Positions 26,205 to 35,304 of a stretch of DNA of 47,126 nt are shown in pieces (position 1 is the stretch's first letter; every line of letters begins with the position of its first letter). The notes under the pieces were generated by a model. That model was not told the DNA's origin. It made no database searches and was given only the letters and a program-made list of their open reading frames with translations. The translations under genes were made by a program, and so were the position numbers. The stretch is taken from contig CAUWNS010000013.1 of assembly GCA_963560245.1 (NCBI GenBank), forward strand, positions 1 through 47,126, read 5' to 3'. The DNA comes from Pseudoruminococcus_B sp937901805. GTDB taxonomy: Bacteria > Bacillota > Clostridia > Oscillospirales > Ruminococcaceae.

Positions 26205-26233
26205 TTGAAAATCCTGCTTTCATAGATTACAAT
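26205..26233 (+). promoter_or_regulatory. sigmaA-type promoter of the activase gene
   Basis: TTGAAA (26205-26210) and TACAAT (26228-26233) are 17 bp apart. Confidence 0.6.
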
Positions 26234-26271
26234 TAAGTTAATATCATATCAAACTGTTAGGATGATTTGAA

Positions 26272-27183
26272 TTGGAAAAGGCGACTATTTTTAAAATAGC
26301 AAAAGCATCCGATCGCGAGTATCTAAAGGGCTGGACGAAACTTTTTTTGAAGGGCTGTCCGCTGCGCTGCAAATGGTGCGATACTCCAGAGAGTTTTCGG
26401 CGTACTCCGGATTTCTATATTGATGATAATACCTGTACTGAGTGCGGAAAATGTGTGGATTGTTGTACTTCTGCGGCTTTATACGTTGAAGGGACCAGAA
26501 TTATCCACAATGTATCCAATTGCCAAATGTGTGACAAGTGCCTGTCTGTATGTCCGACAAACAGTATCCAGATAATTGGAGAGACGATGCGGTGTGATGA
26601 ATTGCTGGAGCGCATTCTCCCTCTGGCAGATGAAAGCGGGGTTGTCCTGACCGGTGGGGAACCGTATATGCAGCCAAAATTTGTACTGGAAATTTTGCAG
26701 AAGCTAAAAAAACGAGATATCCTTACGGCTGTGGATACCAGCGGATATACTTCCTTTGAACATTTGAAGCGGACAGCTCCTTATGTGGATTATTTTCTTT
26801 ATGATGTCAAGCATATGGATGCCCAAAAACATGCAAAATATACAGGAGTTTCCAACCAGTTGATTTTGGAAAACCTACGGGATTTATGTGCCATTCATAA
26901 CAATGTGATTGTGCGGATCCCATTGGTGGAAGGTTTTAATACGGATGAACAGACATTGGACAGCCTGTTTGCCTTTGCCGATGAATGCGGCGTGTCCCAA
27001 GTTCAGGTATTGCCGTTTTTCCACACGGATCGGGAACGTTTTTACCATATTGCTGCGTTTGAGGTTGCAGATGCCCAGTTTGAACCGCTTAGGGAAGAAT
27101 CCCTTTCCCGGGCGTTGGAATTGGGTGGACGTCATGCTGTGGAAGTGGTACAGAGCGGCCATTCTGCAGTTGAGATTTGTTAA
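26272..27183 (+). CDS. Glycyl-radical enzyme activating protein (radical SAM)
   Basis: Activases of this family use SAM and a 4Fe-4S cluster to place a radical on a glycine of their partner enzyme. The 303-residue protein has the radical-SAM motif CPLRCKWC near residues 29-36, followed by two ferredoxin-type cysteine clusters (CTECGKCVDCC and CQMCDKCLSVCP) as in longer PFL-AE relatives, and the GGEPYMQP motif near residue 130. Start is TTG with AGGAT upstream. No glycyl-radical enzyme gene is in the window, so the partner is unknown and the activase is an orphan here. Confidence 0.92.
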   Translation: MEKATIFKIAKASDREYLKGWTKLFLKGCPLRCKWCDTPESFRRTPDFYIDDNTCTECGKCVDCCTSAALYVEGTRIIHNVSNCQMCDKCLSVCPTNSIQIIGETMRCDELLERILPLADESGVVLTGGEPYMQPKFVLEILQKLKKRDILTAVDTSGYTSFEHLKRTAPYVDYFLYDVKHMDAQKHAKYTGVSNQLILENLRDLCAIHNNVIVRIPLVEGFNTDEQTLDSLFAFADECGVSQVQVLPFFHTDRERFYHIAAFEVADAQFEPLREESLSRALELGGRHAVEVVQSGHSAVEIC

Positions 27184-27282
27184 TAATTGTAAGTTGTTTT
27201 TGTGTGCAGAGTCTAAAACAGAAAGTTCAGAGTAAACTGGACTTCTTTTGCATGACATGATTAAAATTGTTTGTGGGCTTTT

Positions 27283-27316
27283 AAAAGCAGCAGAAAAGTG
27301 GTTTTCTGCTGCTTTT
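27283..27316 (+). terminator. Terminator after the activase gene
   Basis: A 14-bp stem (27283-27296 / 27303-27316) is followed by T residues. Confidence 0.87.
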
Positions 27317-27348
27317 TTGTATATTTTTTTTCAAAAGGCAAAAAATTC

Positions 27349-27377
27349 TTGTTTGAAGAGTGTTTTTGTACTATAAT
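27349..27377 (+). promoter_or_regulatory. sigmaA-type promoter of asnS
   Basis: TTGTTT (27349-27354) and TATAAT (27372-27377) are 17 bp apart, giving a leader of about 90 nt. Confidence 0.6.
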
Positions 27378-27385
27378 AAAAACAC

Positions 27386-27450
27386 ATGTATCCAATCTCC
27401 TAAACAGGAGCCAGATACATTGAATCAGAGCTTATCAGCACAGGAGTGCT
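27386..27450 (+). promoter_or_regulatory. Structured asnS leader with two hairpins
   Basis: Hairpin 1 pairs ATGTATC (27386-27392) with GATACAT (27414-27420) and CTCC with GGAG inside. Hairpin 2 pairs AGCAC (27437-27441) with GTGCT (27446-27450) around AGGA. No T-box motif or terminator is present, so this is not a classical T-box; it may control translation of asnS. Confidence 0.4.
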
Positions 27451-27476
27451 TAAATATAGAAATAGGAGGTATTGCT

Positions 27477-28871
27477 ATGGAAAGGCTTGAAATCAAAGAG
27501 CTCTATAGCAGCGCGGCGGACTATGCGGAAAAATCCGTTACAGTCTGCGGCTGGGTCAAAACAATCCGTTCATCCAAATCACTCGGTTTTATTGAACTCA
27601 ATGACGGGAGCAATTTCGGGAATTTGCAGGTCGTTTTTGAAGATAATAAACTTGACAACTTTAAAGAGATCACAAAGCTCAATGTCGGTTCTGCACTTGT
27701 TGTTACCGGAACAGTAGTGCTGACTCCGGATGCAAAGCAGCCGTTTGAGATCCATGCGGAGATGGTTTTGGTTGAAGGCACTTCCACCAGCGATTATCCT
27801 TTGCAGAAAAAACGGCACTCGCTGGAATTTTTGCGTACGATTGCACACCTTCGCCCGCGTACAAACACGTTTCATGCGGCATTTCGTGTGCGTTCAGTCG
27901 CAGCGTTTGCCATCCATCGCTTTTTCCAGGAAAGAGGTTTTGTTTATGCGCATACGCCTTTGATTACCGGAAGTGATGCAGAAGGTGCCGGCGAAATGTT
28001 CCGTATTACAACTCTGGACGATAAAAATCCGCCGCTTACTCCTTCTGGGGATGTGGATTATTCCCAGGACTTTTTTGGGAAGATGACCAGTCTGACAGTT
28101 TCCGGGCAGCTGGAGGCAGAGTGTATGGCAATGGCTTTTGGCAAGGTATATACCTTTGGCCCAACATTCCGTGCAGAGAAAAGTTACACTGCCCGCCATG
28201 CAGCTGAATTTTGGATGGTAGAACCGGAAATTGCATTTGCAGATTTGCATGACTGCATGAATTTGGCGCGCGACATGATCCAATATGTCATTCAATATGT
28301 ACTGGAAACCTGTCCACAGGAAATGGAGTTTTTCAACAACTTCTATGATAAAGGGCTGATTGAACGCTTGAGAAGCCTTGTGACAGCAGAATTCAAAGAG
28401 GTCACCTATACGGAAGCAGTTGAAATCCTTGAAAAGCATAAGGATGAGTTCGAATATCCGGTGTACTGGGGATGTGATTTACAGACGGAGCATGAGCGGT
28501 ATCTGACCGAACAGGTATTCAAAATGCCAATATTTGTCACCGATTACCCAAAGGAAATTAAGGCGTTTTATATGCGGCTTAATGATGACAATAAGACAGT
28601 CGCAGCGATGGATATGCTGGTTCCCGGTATCGGAGAACTTATTGGAGGCAGCCAGCGTGAAGAGCGTTATGATGTTTTGGTTGAGCGCATGAAAGAACTC
28701 GGCCTGAAAGCGGAGGATTATGATTGGTATCTGGATTTAAGAAAATACGGAGGTACCCATCATGGCGGTTATGGACTTGGCTTTGAACGCCTGATTATGT
28801 ACCTGACAGGTATTCAGAACATCCGCGACGTCTTGCCGTTCCCGCGTACGACTGGATCCGCAGATTTTTAA
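27477..28871 (+). CDS. asnS: Asparaginyl-tRNA synthetase
   Basis: Charges tRNA-Asn with asparagine in the cytoplasm. The 464-residue protein has normal length, an N-terminal OB-fold anticodon domain (about 1-110, CGWVKTIRSSKSLGFIEL) and a class II catalytic core with motif 2 FRAEKSYTARH and motif 3 GLGFERLIMY near the C-terminus. The start is the ATG behind AGGAGGT; a longer in-frame start lies within the promoter and structured leader and was rejected. It has its own promoter. Confidence 0.96.
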   Translation: MERLEIKELYSSAADYAEKSVTVCGWVKTIRSSKSLGFIELNDGSNFGNLQVVFEDNKLDNFKEITKLNVGSALVVTGTVVLTPDAKQPFEIHAEMVLVEGTSTSDYPLQKKRHSLEFLRTIAHLRPRTNTFHAAFRVRSVAAFAIHRFFQERGFVYAHTPLITGSDAEGAGEMFRITTLDDKNPPLTPSGDVDYSQDFFGKMTSLTVSGQLEAECMAMAFGKVYTFGPTFRAEKSYTARHAAEFWMVEPEIAFADLHDCMNLARDMIQYVIQYVLETCPQEMEFFNNFYDKGLIERLRSLVTAEFKEVTYTEAVEILEKHKDEFEYPVYWGCDLQTEHERYLTEQVFKMPIFVTDYPKEIKAFYMRLNDDNKTVAAMDMLVPGIGELIGGSQREERYDVLVERMKELGLKAEDYDWYLDLRKYGGTHHGGYGLGFERLIMYLTGIQNIRDVLPFPRTTGSADF

Positions 28872-28878
28872 TATGAAA

Positions 28879-28922
28879 GAAATCCGCCCTTCCTTGTTTT
28901 AAAAAGGAGGGGATGGATTTTT
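28879..28922 (+). terminator. Terminator after asnS
   Basis: An interrupted stem with AAATCC/GGATTT at the base and a CCTT/AAGG-rich upper part is followed by T residues. Confidence 0.7.
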
Positions 28923-28976
28923 CAATAAAGCAAAGAATAAATAGAGAGAAAAAGAGAAAATAACGGAGGGGTTACC

Positions 28977-30260
28977 GTGAATTTGTACACGGGAAAATCA
29001 GAGGAGGGAAAAAGGCTCTACGCTTCTTTGAAAACAGAATACAAAAAGATTTGTGCAAAGAACCTGAAGCTGGATATGTCCCGCGGGAAGCCGAGTGCAG
29101 AGCAGCTGGATCTTTCTATGGATATGCTGGATGTGATTGACAGCCATTTTGAAGGGCAATCAGAGAGCGGCGATGATATCCGCAATTATGGGCAATTGGA
29201 TGGGATTATGGAGGCAAAAAAACTTTTTGGCTCTTTACTTGGCGCAAAACCGGAGGAAGTAATTGTAGGAGGAAATTCTACGCTTACTCTGCTTTATAAC
29301 ACGATTGTCCACGGTTTGTGGCATGGTTTTGCAGACAGTGAGCGCCCTTGGATACAGTGCCAAAGAGTAAAATTTTTGTGTCCGACGCCTGGATATGATC
29401 GGCATTTTGCAATCTGTGAACACTTTGGTATTGAAATGATTCCTGTTGCAATGAAAAAAGATGGTCCGGATATGGACGCTATTGAGCAAATTGCAGGGAG
29501 CGACAAAGCAGTAAAAGGAATTTTCTGCGTACCAAAGTATTCCAATCCGCAGGGGATTACTTATTCTGAAGAGGTGGTTACCCGTTTTGCAAAGCTGAAA
29601 ACAGCAGCCCCGGATTTTAAAATTTTCTGGGACAATGCATACTGTGTCCATCATCTGACAGAAAATGGGGAGGAAATCCCGGATTTACTGGAGGAGGCAA
29701 AAAAATACAGTACTCAAGACCATGTCCTGATGTTTACCTCCACTTCCAAAATCACTTTTCCGGGAGCGGGTGTGGCTGCTATGGCGGCTTCTGTACACAA
29801 TATAGAATACCTGAAACATCTGATGGGCATACAGATGATCAACAGTGATAAAATCAATCAGCTCCGCCATGTTCGCTATTTTAAAGATTTGGCTGGAATC
29901 AAAGCCCATATGAAACGCCATGCGGAAATTTTAAAGCCAAAATTTGATGCAGTTGCTGAAATTTTGCAGAGGGAACTGGGAGGACTTGGTATAGCAAGCT
30001 GGACAATCCCGAAAGGTGGGTATTTTATTAGTGTGGATACTTTGGAAGGCTGTGCAAAACGGACGGTAGAGCTCTGTGCGAAGGCAGGAGTAAAACTGAC
30101 AGAAGCAGGCGCCATCTATCCATACCAGAAAGATCTCAGAGACAGCAATCTCCGCTTGGCTCCGACATTTCCGCCGATTGAGGAACTGAAAATGGCCGTT
30201 CGTTTGTTTTGCCTTTGTATAAAACTGGCGGCTTTGGAAAAAGTATTTGCACAAGAATAA
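28977..30260 (+). CDS. Aspartate aminotransferase-like PLP enzyme (fold type I)
   Basis: A 427-residue aminotransferase resembling the Asp_aminotransf (PF12897-like) group known from actinobacterial and clostridial aspartate aminotransferases. Visible are DMSRGKPSAEQLDLS near residue 33, the YGQLDG segment, FCVPKYSNPQG with the pyridine-contacting region, FWDNAYCVHHL with the conserved Asp and Tyr, and the PLP-lysine motif STSKITFPGAG near residue 257. It probably converts oxaloacetate and glutamate to aspartate and 2-oxoglutarate. Start is GTG with GGAGGGG upstream. It sits between asnS and purB, both of which use aspartate or asparagine. Confidence 0.88.
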   Translation: MNLYTGKSEEGKRLYASLKTEYKKICAKNLKLDMSRGKPSAEQLDLSMDMLDVIDSHFEGQSESGDDIRNYGQLDGIMEAKKLFGSLLGAKPEEVIVGGNSTLTLLYNTIVHGLWHGFADSERPWIQCQRVKFLCPTPGYDRHFAICEHFGIEMIPVAMKKDGPDMDAIEQIAGSDKAVKGIFCVPKYSNPQGITYSEEVVTRFAKLKTAAPDFKIFWDNAYCVHHLTENGEEIPDLLEEAKKYSTQDHVLMFTSTSKITFPGAGVAAMAASVHNIEYLKHLMGIQMINSDKINQLRHVRYFKDLAGIKAHMKRHAEILKPKFDAVAEILQRELGGLGIASWTIPKGGYFISVDTLEGCAKRTVELCAKAGVKLTEAGAIYPYQKDLRDSNLRLAPTFPPIEELKMAVRLFCLCIKLAALEKVFAQE

Positions 30261-30351
30261 TTCCTGCTTTGCAGGATATCACTTTATGAGCGTTTAGCTG
30301 ATTTGTCCGCAGTGCGGATATGAATTATTAAAATTACCCGGGGGTATCAAC

Positions 30352-31785
30352 ATGATGAGAAACACCTATGAAAGCCCGTTTGGCACCCGTTATGCCAGCA
30401 AAGAGATGCAGTACCTCTTTTCTGCTGACAAAAAGTTTACAACCTGGAGAAAACTGTGGGTTGCCCTGGCGCGTGCAGAGATGAAATTGGGCCTGCCAAT
30501 TACACAGGAGCAGGTTCAGGAACTGGAAGCAAATGTCGAAAACATCAACTATGAAGCAGCTGAGCAAAGGGAAAGGGAAGTCCGTCACGACGTAATGTCC
30601 CATGTCTATGCCTATGGTTTGGAGTGTCCAAATGCCAAGGGGATTATTCATTTGGGCGCAACTTCCTGTTATGTCGGCGATAATACAGATGTTATTATTA
30701 TGCGCGACGCGCTGGAAGTTGTCCGTAGGAAACTGCTTAATGTAATCGCTTTGCTTGCAAAATTTGCAGATACATATAAGGACATGCCCGCTTTGGCTTA
30801 TACTCATTTACAGCCTGCGCAGCTTACTACAGTGGGCAAACGTGCTACCCTTTGGATGAATGAATTCATGATGGATCTAGAGGAAATTGATTACCGGTTA
30901 AGCACCTTGAAACTCCTTGGTTCTAAGGGAACTACCGGTACCCAGGCAAGCTTTGTCGAGTTGTTTGACCACGATTCTGAAAAAATTAAAAAGTTAGAGC
31001 AGATGATTGCAGAGGAAATGGGGTTTGACAGCGTTGTTCCCGTTTCCGGGCAAACCTATTCCAGAAAAATGGACGCGCAAGTGCTCTCCACATTGGGTGG
31101 GCTTGCGCAAAGTGCAAGCAAGTTTGCAACGGATATGCGTATTCTCCAGAATTTTAAAGAGATGGAAGAGCCGTTTGAAGCCCATCAGATCGGTTCTTCT
31201 GCAATGCCTTATAAACGTAATCCGATGCGCAGCGAGCGTATTTGCGCGCTGGCACGCTATGTCATCATTGACACGCTGAACCCGGCCTTTACTTCTGCGA
31301 CACAGTGGTTTGAAAGAACTTTGGACGATTCAGCCAACAAGAGAATTTCTGTAGCAGAGGGATTCCTTGCTATCGATTCTATTCTCAATATTCTAATCAA
31401 TGTTTGTGATGGGATTGTCGTTTATCCGAAGGTCATTGACATGCGGGTACGCAAGGAACTCCCCTTTATGGCCACAGAAAATATCATGATGAGCGCAGTA
31501 AAGAAGGGCGGAGACCGTCAGGAACTGCATGAAAAACTGAGAGAGCATTCCTTGGCCGCAGCAAAAGTTGTCAAAGAGCAGGGTGGAGAAAACGATCTGA
31601 TTGATCGTGTTTGTGCAGATCCCGCGTTCCAACTCAACCATGAGGAAATCGATGCGATCCTGGATCCGAAAAACTTTACTGGGAGAAGCAGTGAACAGGT
31701 TACAGAGTTTTTGACAGAAGTGGTAAACCCGGTATTGGATAAGAACCGGGAGTTACTGGGGGAACATGCGGAACTGAAGGTATAA
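30352..31785 (+). CDS. purB: Adenylosuccinate lyase
   Basis: Acts twice in purine synthesis: splits SAICAR to AICAR and adenylosuccinate to AMP, releasing fumarate. The 477-residue protein belongs to the fumarase/aspartase superfamily with the signature SSAMPYKRNPMRSE near residue 282, the HDVMSHV and GATSCYVGDNTD segments and the KGTTGTQAS loop. The start follows GGGGGT; a second ATG one codon later is equally possible. Aspartate from the upstream aminotransferase feeds the step before this enzyme. Confidence 0.96.
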   Translation: MMRNTYESPFGTRYASKEMQYLFSADKKFTTWRKLWVALARAEMKLGLPITQEQVQELEANVENINYEAAEQREREVRHDVMSHVYAYGLECPNAKGIIHLGATSCYVGDNTDVIIMRDALEVVRRKLLNVIALLAKFADTYKDMPALAYTHLQPAQLTTVGKRATLWMNEFMMDLEEIDYRLSTLKLLGSKGTTGTQASFVELFDHDSEKIKKLEQMIAEEMGFDSVVPVSGQTYSRKMDAQVLSTLGGLAQSASKFATDMRILQNFKEMEEPFEAHQIGSSAMPYKRNPMRSERICALARYVIIDTLNPAFTSATQWFERTLDDSANKRISVAEGFLAIDSILNILINVCDGIVVYPKVIDMRVRKELPFMATENIMMSAVKKGGDRQELHEKLREHSLAAAKVVKEQGGENDLIDRVCADPAFQLNHEEIDAILDPKNFTGRSSEQVTEFLTEVVNPVLDKNRELLGEHAELKV

Positions 31786-31801
31786 GTTTACAGGAATTTC
31801 G

Positions 31802-31830
31802 TTGACTTTTCTTCAGAAAGCGAATATAAT
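31802..31830 (+). promoter_or_regulatory. sigmaA-type promoter of secDF
   Basis: TTGACT (31802-31807) and TATAAT (31825-31830) are 17 bp apart. Confidence 0.7.
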
Positions 31831-31868
31831 TAGCGCTATGAATCTGATATAAAATTTTTGGTATTTTT

Positions 31869-31914
31869 ATGAATTTATCCGTCTATTTATAACGGAATAG
31901 ACGGATAAATTCAT
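31869..31914 (+). repeat. Perfect 19-bp inverted repeat in the secDF leader
   Basis: Arms 31869-31887 and 31896-31914 are exact complements around an 8-nt loop. No T-run follows on either strand, so it is not an ordinary terminator. It lies between the promoter and the secD ribosome binding site and would form a very stable RNA hairpin or serve as an operator. Confidence 0.75.
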
Positions 31915-31949
31915 GTAAAATAAAAGTAAAAAGCATTGGAGGGCTGCCC

Positions 31950-33350
31950 ATGAAGCGCGTTGGCAAACCTGTGTTTTTTATCGTATTCGGCGTGATTCTG
32001 ATTTTGGCATATACTGCCATTTTTGGTATCAAGACAACATACGGTGACACGACGACAACGTACATAAAAGGCGGAAATGACATCCGTTGGGGCATTGATA
32101 TCCGCGGAGGCGTAGACGTGACGTTTACTCCGCCGGAAGGATTTGATGCGAGCAACGAACAAATGGCCGCGGCAGAGGCAATTATTAAACAGCGTCTGGT
32201 TGCACAAAACATCACAGACAGCGAAGTGTATACGGATTACAATAAAGACCGTATTATTGTTCGTTTCCCCTGGAAAGAAGGAGAATCCGACTTTGATCCG
32301 GAACAAGCAATAAAAGAACTTGGCGAGACTGCCCTGTTGACTTTCCGGGAGGGAGTCGATGTGGATGATGCTGGTAAGCCGACCGGAACCACTGCGGAAA
32401 ATATTATCCTGACCGGTGAGGACGTGGATTCTGCACAGGCTGGATTTTCCGGGGAAAATGGGACAGAAGTAGTTGTCCAGTTAAAACTCAAGGAATCCGG
32501 TGTTCAGAAATTTTCTGAGGCTACGGAGCGTCTTTCCAAATCAAATGGAATCATCTCCATTTGGATGGATGATACACTGATTTCCTATCCGCAGGTAAAT
32601 GCCCATATCACGGATGGCAATGCGGTGATTTCCGGGAATTTCACCATTGATACGGCAAAAGAACTGGCCGATAAAATTAACGGGGGAGCGCTTCCGTTTC
32701 AACTGGTCACTTCTAACTACAGCACTATCAATCCGACACTGGGGATCGGTGCAAAGGATGCCATGGTTGTTGCAGGGATTGTGGCTTTTGTTTTGGTATG
32801 CCTGTTTATGATTCTTGTCTACCGACTGCCTGGTGTCATTGCATGTATTGCACTGCTCGGTCAGCTCGTCGGTTCCATTGCTGCGGTTTCCGGTTATTTT
32901 GGCAATTTCCCAAGCTTTACCCTGACATTGCCTGGTATCGCAGGTATTATCTTATCTATTGGAATGGGCGTGGATGCAAACGTTATAACCTCTGAGAGAA
33001 TAAAAGAGGAAATCAATATCGGAAAAACAATCGACGGAGCCATTGATATCGGATTTAAACGCGGGTTTTCTGCTATTTTTGATGGAAATATTACCGTCAT
33101 TATTGTCGCAATCATCCTGATGGGGGCGTTTGGACCTTCCGACAGCCTGTTTGCACAGCTCCTGACTCCGGTCTTCTTTATGTTTGGTGCTTCAACAGCA
33201 GGTTCTATATACTCCTTTGGCTATACCCTCCTGGTTGGTGTTATCACAAACTTTATATTTGGTGTCACCGCTTCACGCCTGCTTCTTAAATCCATTTCGA
33301 AATTTAAGTTTGCACGCAAACCTTGGCTGTATGGAGGGAAGACAAAATGA
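31950..33350 (+). CDS. secD: Protein translocase subunit SecD
   Basis: SecD with SecF uses the proton gradient to pull exported proteins through SecYEG on the outer membrane face. The 466-residue protein has a membrane helix at the N-terminus, the GIDIRGGVDVTF motif near residue 47, a large external P1 domain and five further membrane helices with the SIGMGVDANVITSERIKEE motif near residue 340. RBS GGAGGG precedes the ATG. The stop overlaps the secF start by ATGA, showing coupling. Confidence 0.95.
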   Translation: MKRVGKPVFFIVFGVILILAYTAIFGIKTTYGDTTTTYIKGGNDIRWGIDIRGGVDVTFTPPEGFDASNEQMAAAEAIIKQRLVAQNITDSEVYTDYNKDRIIVRFPWKEGESDFDPEQAIKELGETALLTFREGVDVDDAGKPTGTTAENIILTGEDVDSAQAGFSGENGTEVVVQLKLKESGVQKFSEATERLSKSNGIISIWMDDTLISYPQVNAHITDGNAVISGNFTIDTAKELADKINGGALPFQLVTSNYSTINPTLGIGAKDAMVVAGIVAFVLVCLFMILVYRLPGVIACIALLGQLVGSIAAVSGYFGNFPSFTLTLPGIAGIILSIGMGVDANVITSERIKEEINIGKTIDGAIDIGFKRGFSAIFDGNITVIIVAIILMGAFGPSDSLFAQLLTPVFFMFGASTAGSIYSFGYTLLVGVITNFIFGVTASRLLLKSISKFKFARKPWLYGGKTK

Positions 33351-34300
33351 AAACATTCCAGTTTGTAAATAATCGAAAGAAGTTTTTCATTCTATCCTCT
33401 GTCTTGGTTCTCGTTATTGTCCTGTTCTCCTTTCTCTTTGGAGTTCAGCTCGACATACAGTTTAAGGGAGGCACGATCCTGGAATACACCTATTCTGGAG
33501 ACATTGATGCTGGAAAAACAGAGTCTGTAGTGGAAAAGGCAAGCGGAATGGAAGCCTCTATTCAGACAGCAAGCAGTACGCTGACAAACGACACTCACTT
33601 GGTGGTAACTCTTCCGGCCTCGAATGGATTAACTGCAGAGGAACAGGATGCAATTACCAATGCATTGCAGAGCGAATTTTCAGACAATGCCATTGATGTG
33701 TTGGAAATCAGTAATGTGGATGCTACCATTGGGCGGGAATTCCTGATGAAGTGTATGGTTGCAGTATTGCTCGCTTTTGTCCTGATGATCATTTATATTG
33801 CAATCCGTTTCCGCAAAATCGGTGGATTATCTGCCGGCGTGATGGGTGTAATTGCTTTGCTGCATGATGTTCTGATGGTTTTTGGTGTTTTTGTCATCTG
33901 TCGGATTCCGCTGGATGAAAACTTCATTGCGGTAGTTTTGATGATTTTGGGATATTCGATTAACAACACCATTGTCATCTATGATCGGATCCGTGAAAAT
34001 AAGCGCCTGTTGGGACCAAAAGTATCTGTTCCAGAACTAGTTAATACCAGTATTAATGAAACACTTACCCGCTCCATTAATACGACTGCGGCTACTATTA
34101 TTGCACTGCTTACCATCTGTGTTGTCACAATTGTATGTGGGGTGTCCTCCATAGTTTCTTTTGTATTCCCAATGCTTGTTGGTATGATTTCCGGTGCTTA
34201 TTCTTCTATTTGCCTGGCTGGCCCGCTCTGGGTTACTTGGCTGGAGCATAAGGAAAAGAAGGTTCATCAAAACAAAGCTTCCAGAAAAAAGAAAAAGTAA
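33347..34300 (+). CDS. secF: Protein translocase subunit SecF
   Basis: The second half of the SecDF motor; 317 residues with an N-terminal membrane helix, the LDIQFKGGTILEYTY motif, an external domain and five more helices with GYSINNTIVIYDRIREN near residue 205. The true start is the ATG overlapping the secD stop with GGAGGG upstream, not the GTG/ATG further inside secD. A strong terminator follows. The lysine-rich C-terminal tail is cytoplasmic. Confidence 0.95.
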   Translation: MKTFQFVNNRKKFFILSSVLVLVIVLFSFLFGVQLDIQFKGGTILEYTYSGDIDAGKTESVVEKASGMEASIQTASSTLTNDTHLVVTLPASNGLTAEEQDAITNALQSEFSDNAIDVLEISNVDATIGREFLMKCMVAVLLAFVLMIIYIAIRFRKIGGLSAGVMGVIALLHDVLMVFGVFVICRIPLDENFIAVVLMILGYSINNTIVIYDRIRENKRLLGPKVSVPELVNTSINETLTRSINTTAATIIALLTICVVTIVCGVSSIVSFVFPMLVGMISGAYSSICLAGPLWVTWLEHKEKKVHQNKASRKKKK

Positions 34301-34322
34301 TATAGACGGTTTGTAACAAATT

Positions 34323-34366
34323 AAGGAGATATGCGTGAATTTTGCGCATATCTCCTTTTCTTTTTT
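34323..34366 (+). terminator. Terminator of secDF
   Basis: A perfect 13-bp stem (34323-34335 / 34345-34357) is followed by a T-rich run. Confidence 0.88.
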
Positions 34367-34400
34367 ATAATAAAACAGGACAAAAGGAGGAAGGAATTTG

Positions 34401-35121
34401 ATGATCTCAGTTGGAGTATCCACGGCTTGTCTGCATCCTCAAGAAACAGCAGAAAGCATAGAATACTTGTGTCAACATAGCATTCAGAGTTTTGAAGTGT
34501 TTCTCAATACATCCATTTACTTCAGAGATGGAATCCATGTTCTTTTTTCTGATTACTCTCCAAGATTAAAAGATGGGTTACAGTTGTATGAGCAGTATTT
34601 TAGAATACAAAAAATTGGGGGGCACGTTATTTTGTCTTTCATGGAGGAAAAGAAAGATTCATATACTGTGAAGAAGAATACTTTACAGTATATGAACAGC
34701 TCATCCATATGGCAAAAAACAGAGAATTACGCTTTTGCATGAAAATGTAGTACGAACAAAGGGCAGGGATTTAGACTTTTTAGTGAGGTCATCGCGGGCT
34801 TTTCCATAGGCTAGGTTTGTTTTAGATATAAAACAGGCAATCCGTTCTGGTGTATCCCCAACAGAGTTTATGAAGAAGCTTGGAAGGTCTGTAAAGCATA
34901 TCCATTTTAGCGACCACGACAGGGAGCATGATTGCTTGTCAGCGGGATATGGAGAATGAGATTTAAACAATTTTTTCCACAATAAGTTCTTATATACAGT
35001 TTGTGATTCTGTGATTCTTGAGTTGCATCACAGCAGCTATAATGATGTGGAAAATCTTGTGGAATCATGTCAAATAATTAGGGAAATATTGGAATTTAAT
35101 TTACAAAATCTGGATGAATAA
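34401..35121 (+). pseudogene. Decayed TIM-barrel isomerase/epimerase gene
   Basis: The first frame gives MISVGVSTACLHPQE and IQSFEVFLNTS with a good RBS (AAAGGAGGAAGG). From about 34637 the homologous text moves to another frame (HGGKERFIY, EEYFTVYEQL, IHMAKNRELRF), then HENVVRTKGRDLDFLV, FVLDIKQAIRSGVSPTEF, MKKLGRSVKHIHFSDHD and LELHHSSYNDVENLV follow through further shifts and stops to a stop at 35119-35121. Several indels, in-frame stops and some missing middle sequence make a functional product unlikely. The family is xylose-isomerase-like sugar phosphate isomerase/epimerase, the same superfamily as the intact gene at 25072. Confidence 0.78.
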
Positions 35122-35304
35122 TTATAAAAATATCGCTAATATTCGACGGATATTTATATTTAATGCACACAAAACAAATTGTATTTTGTTAATAATCACA
35201 AAATACTATGGAAGAATGTCGAAATATGCGAACGATTGTGCTTTTCAACAACTTGTTAAAAGGTTATAATGTGTTTACATTACAACAAAGGGGAATGAAA
35301 GAAG

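Noticed and set aside
27360..27476. Upstream start for asnS adding 39 residues
   Set aside because: It covers the -10 region and hairpin leader; the ATG at 27477 follows AGGAGGT and gives the standard AsnS length.
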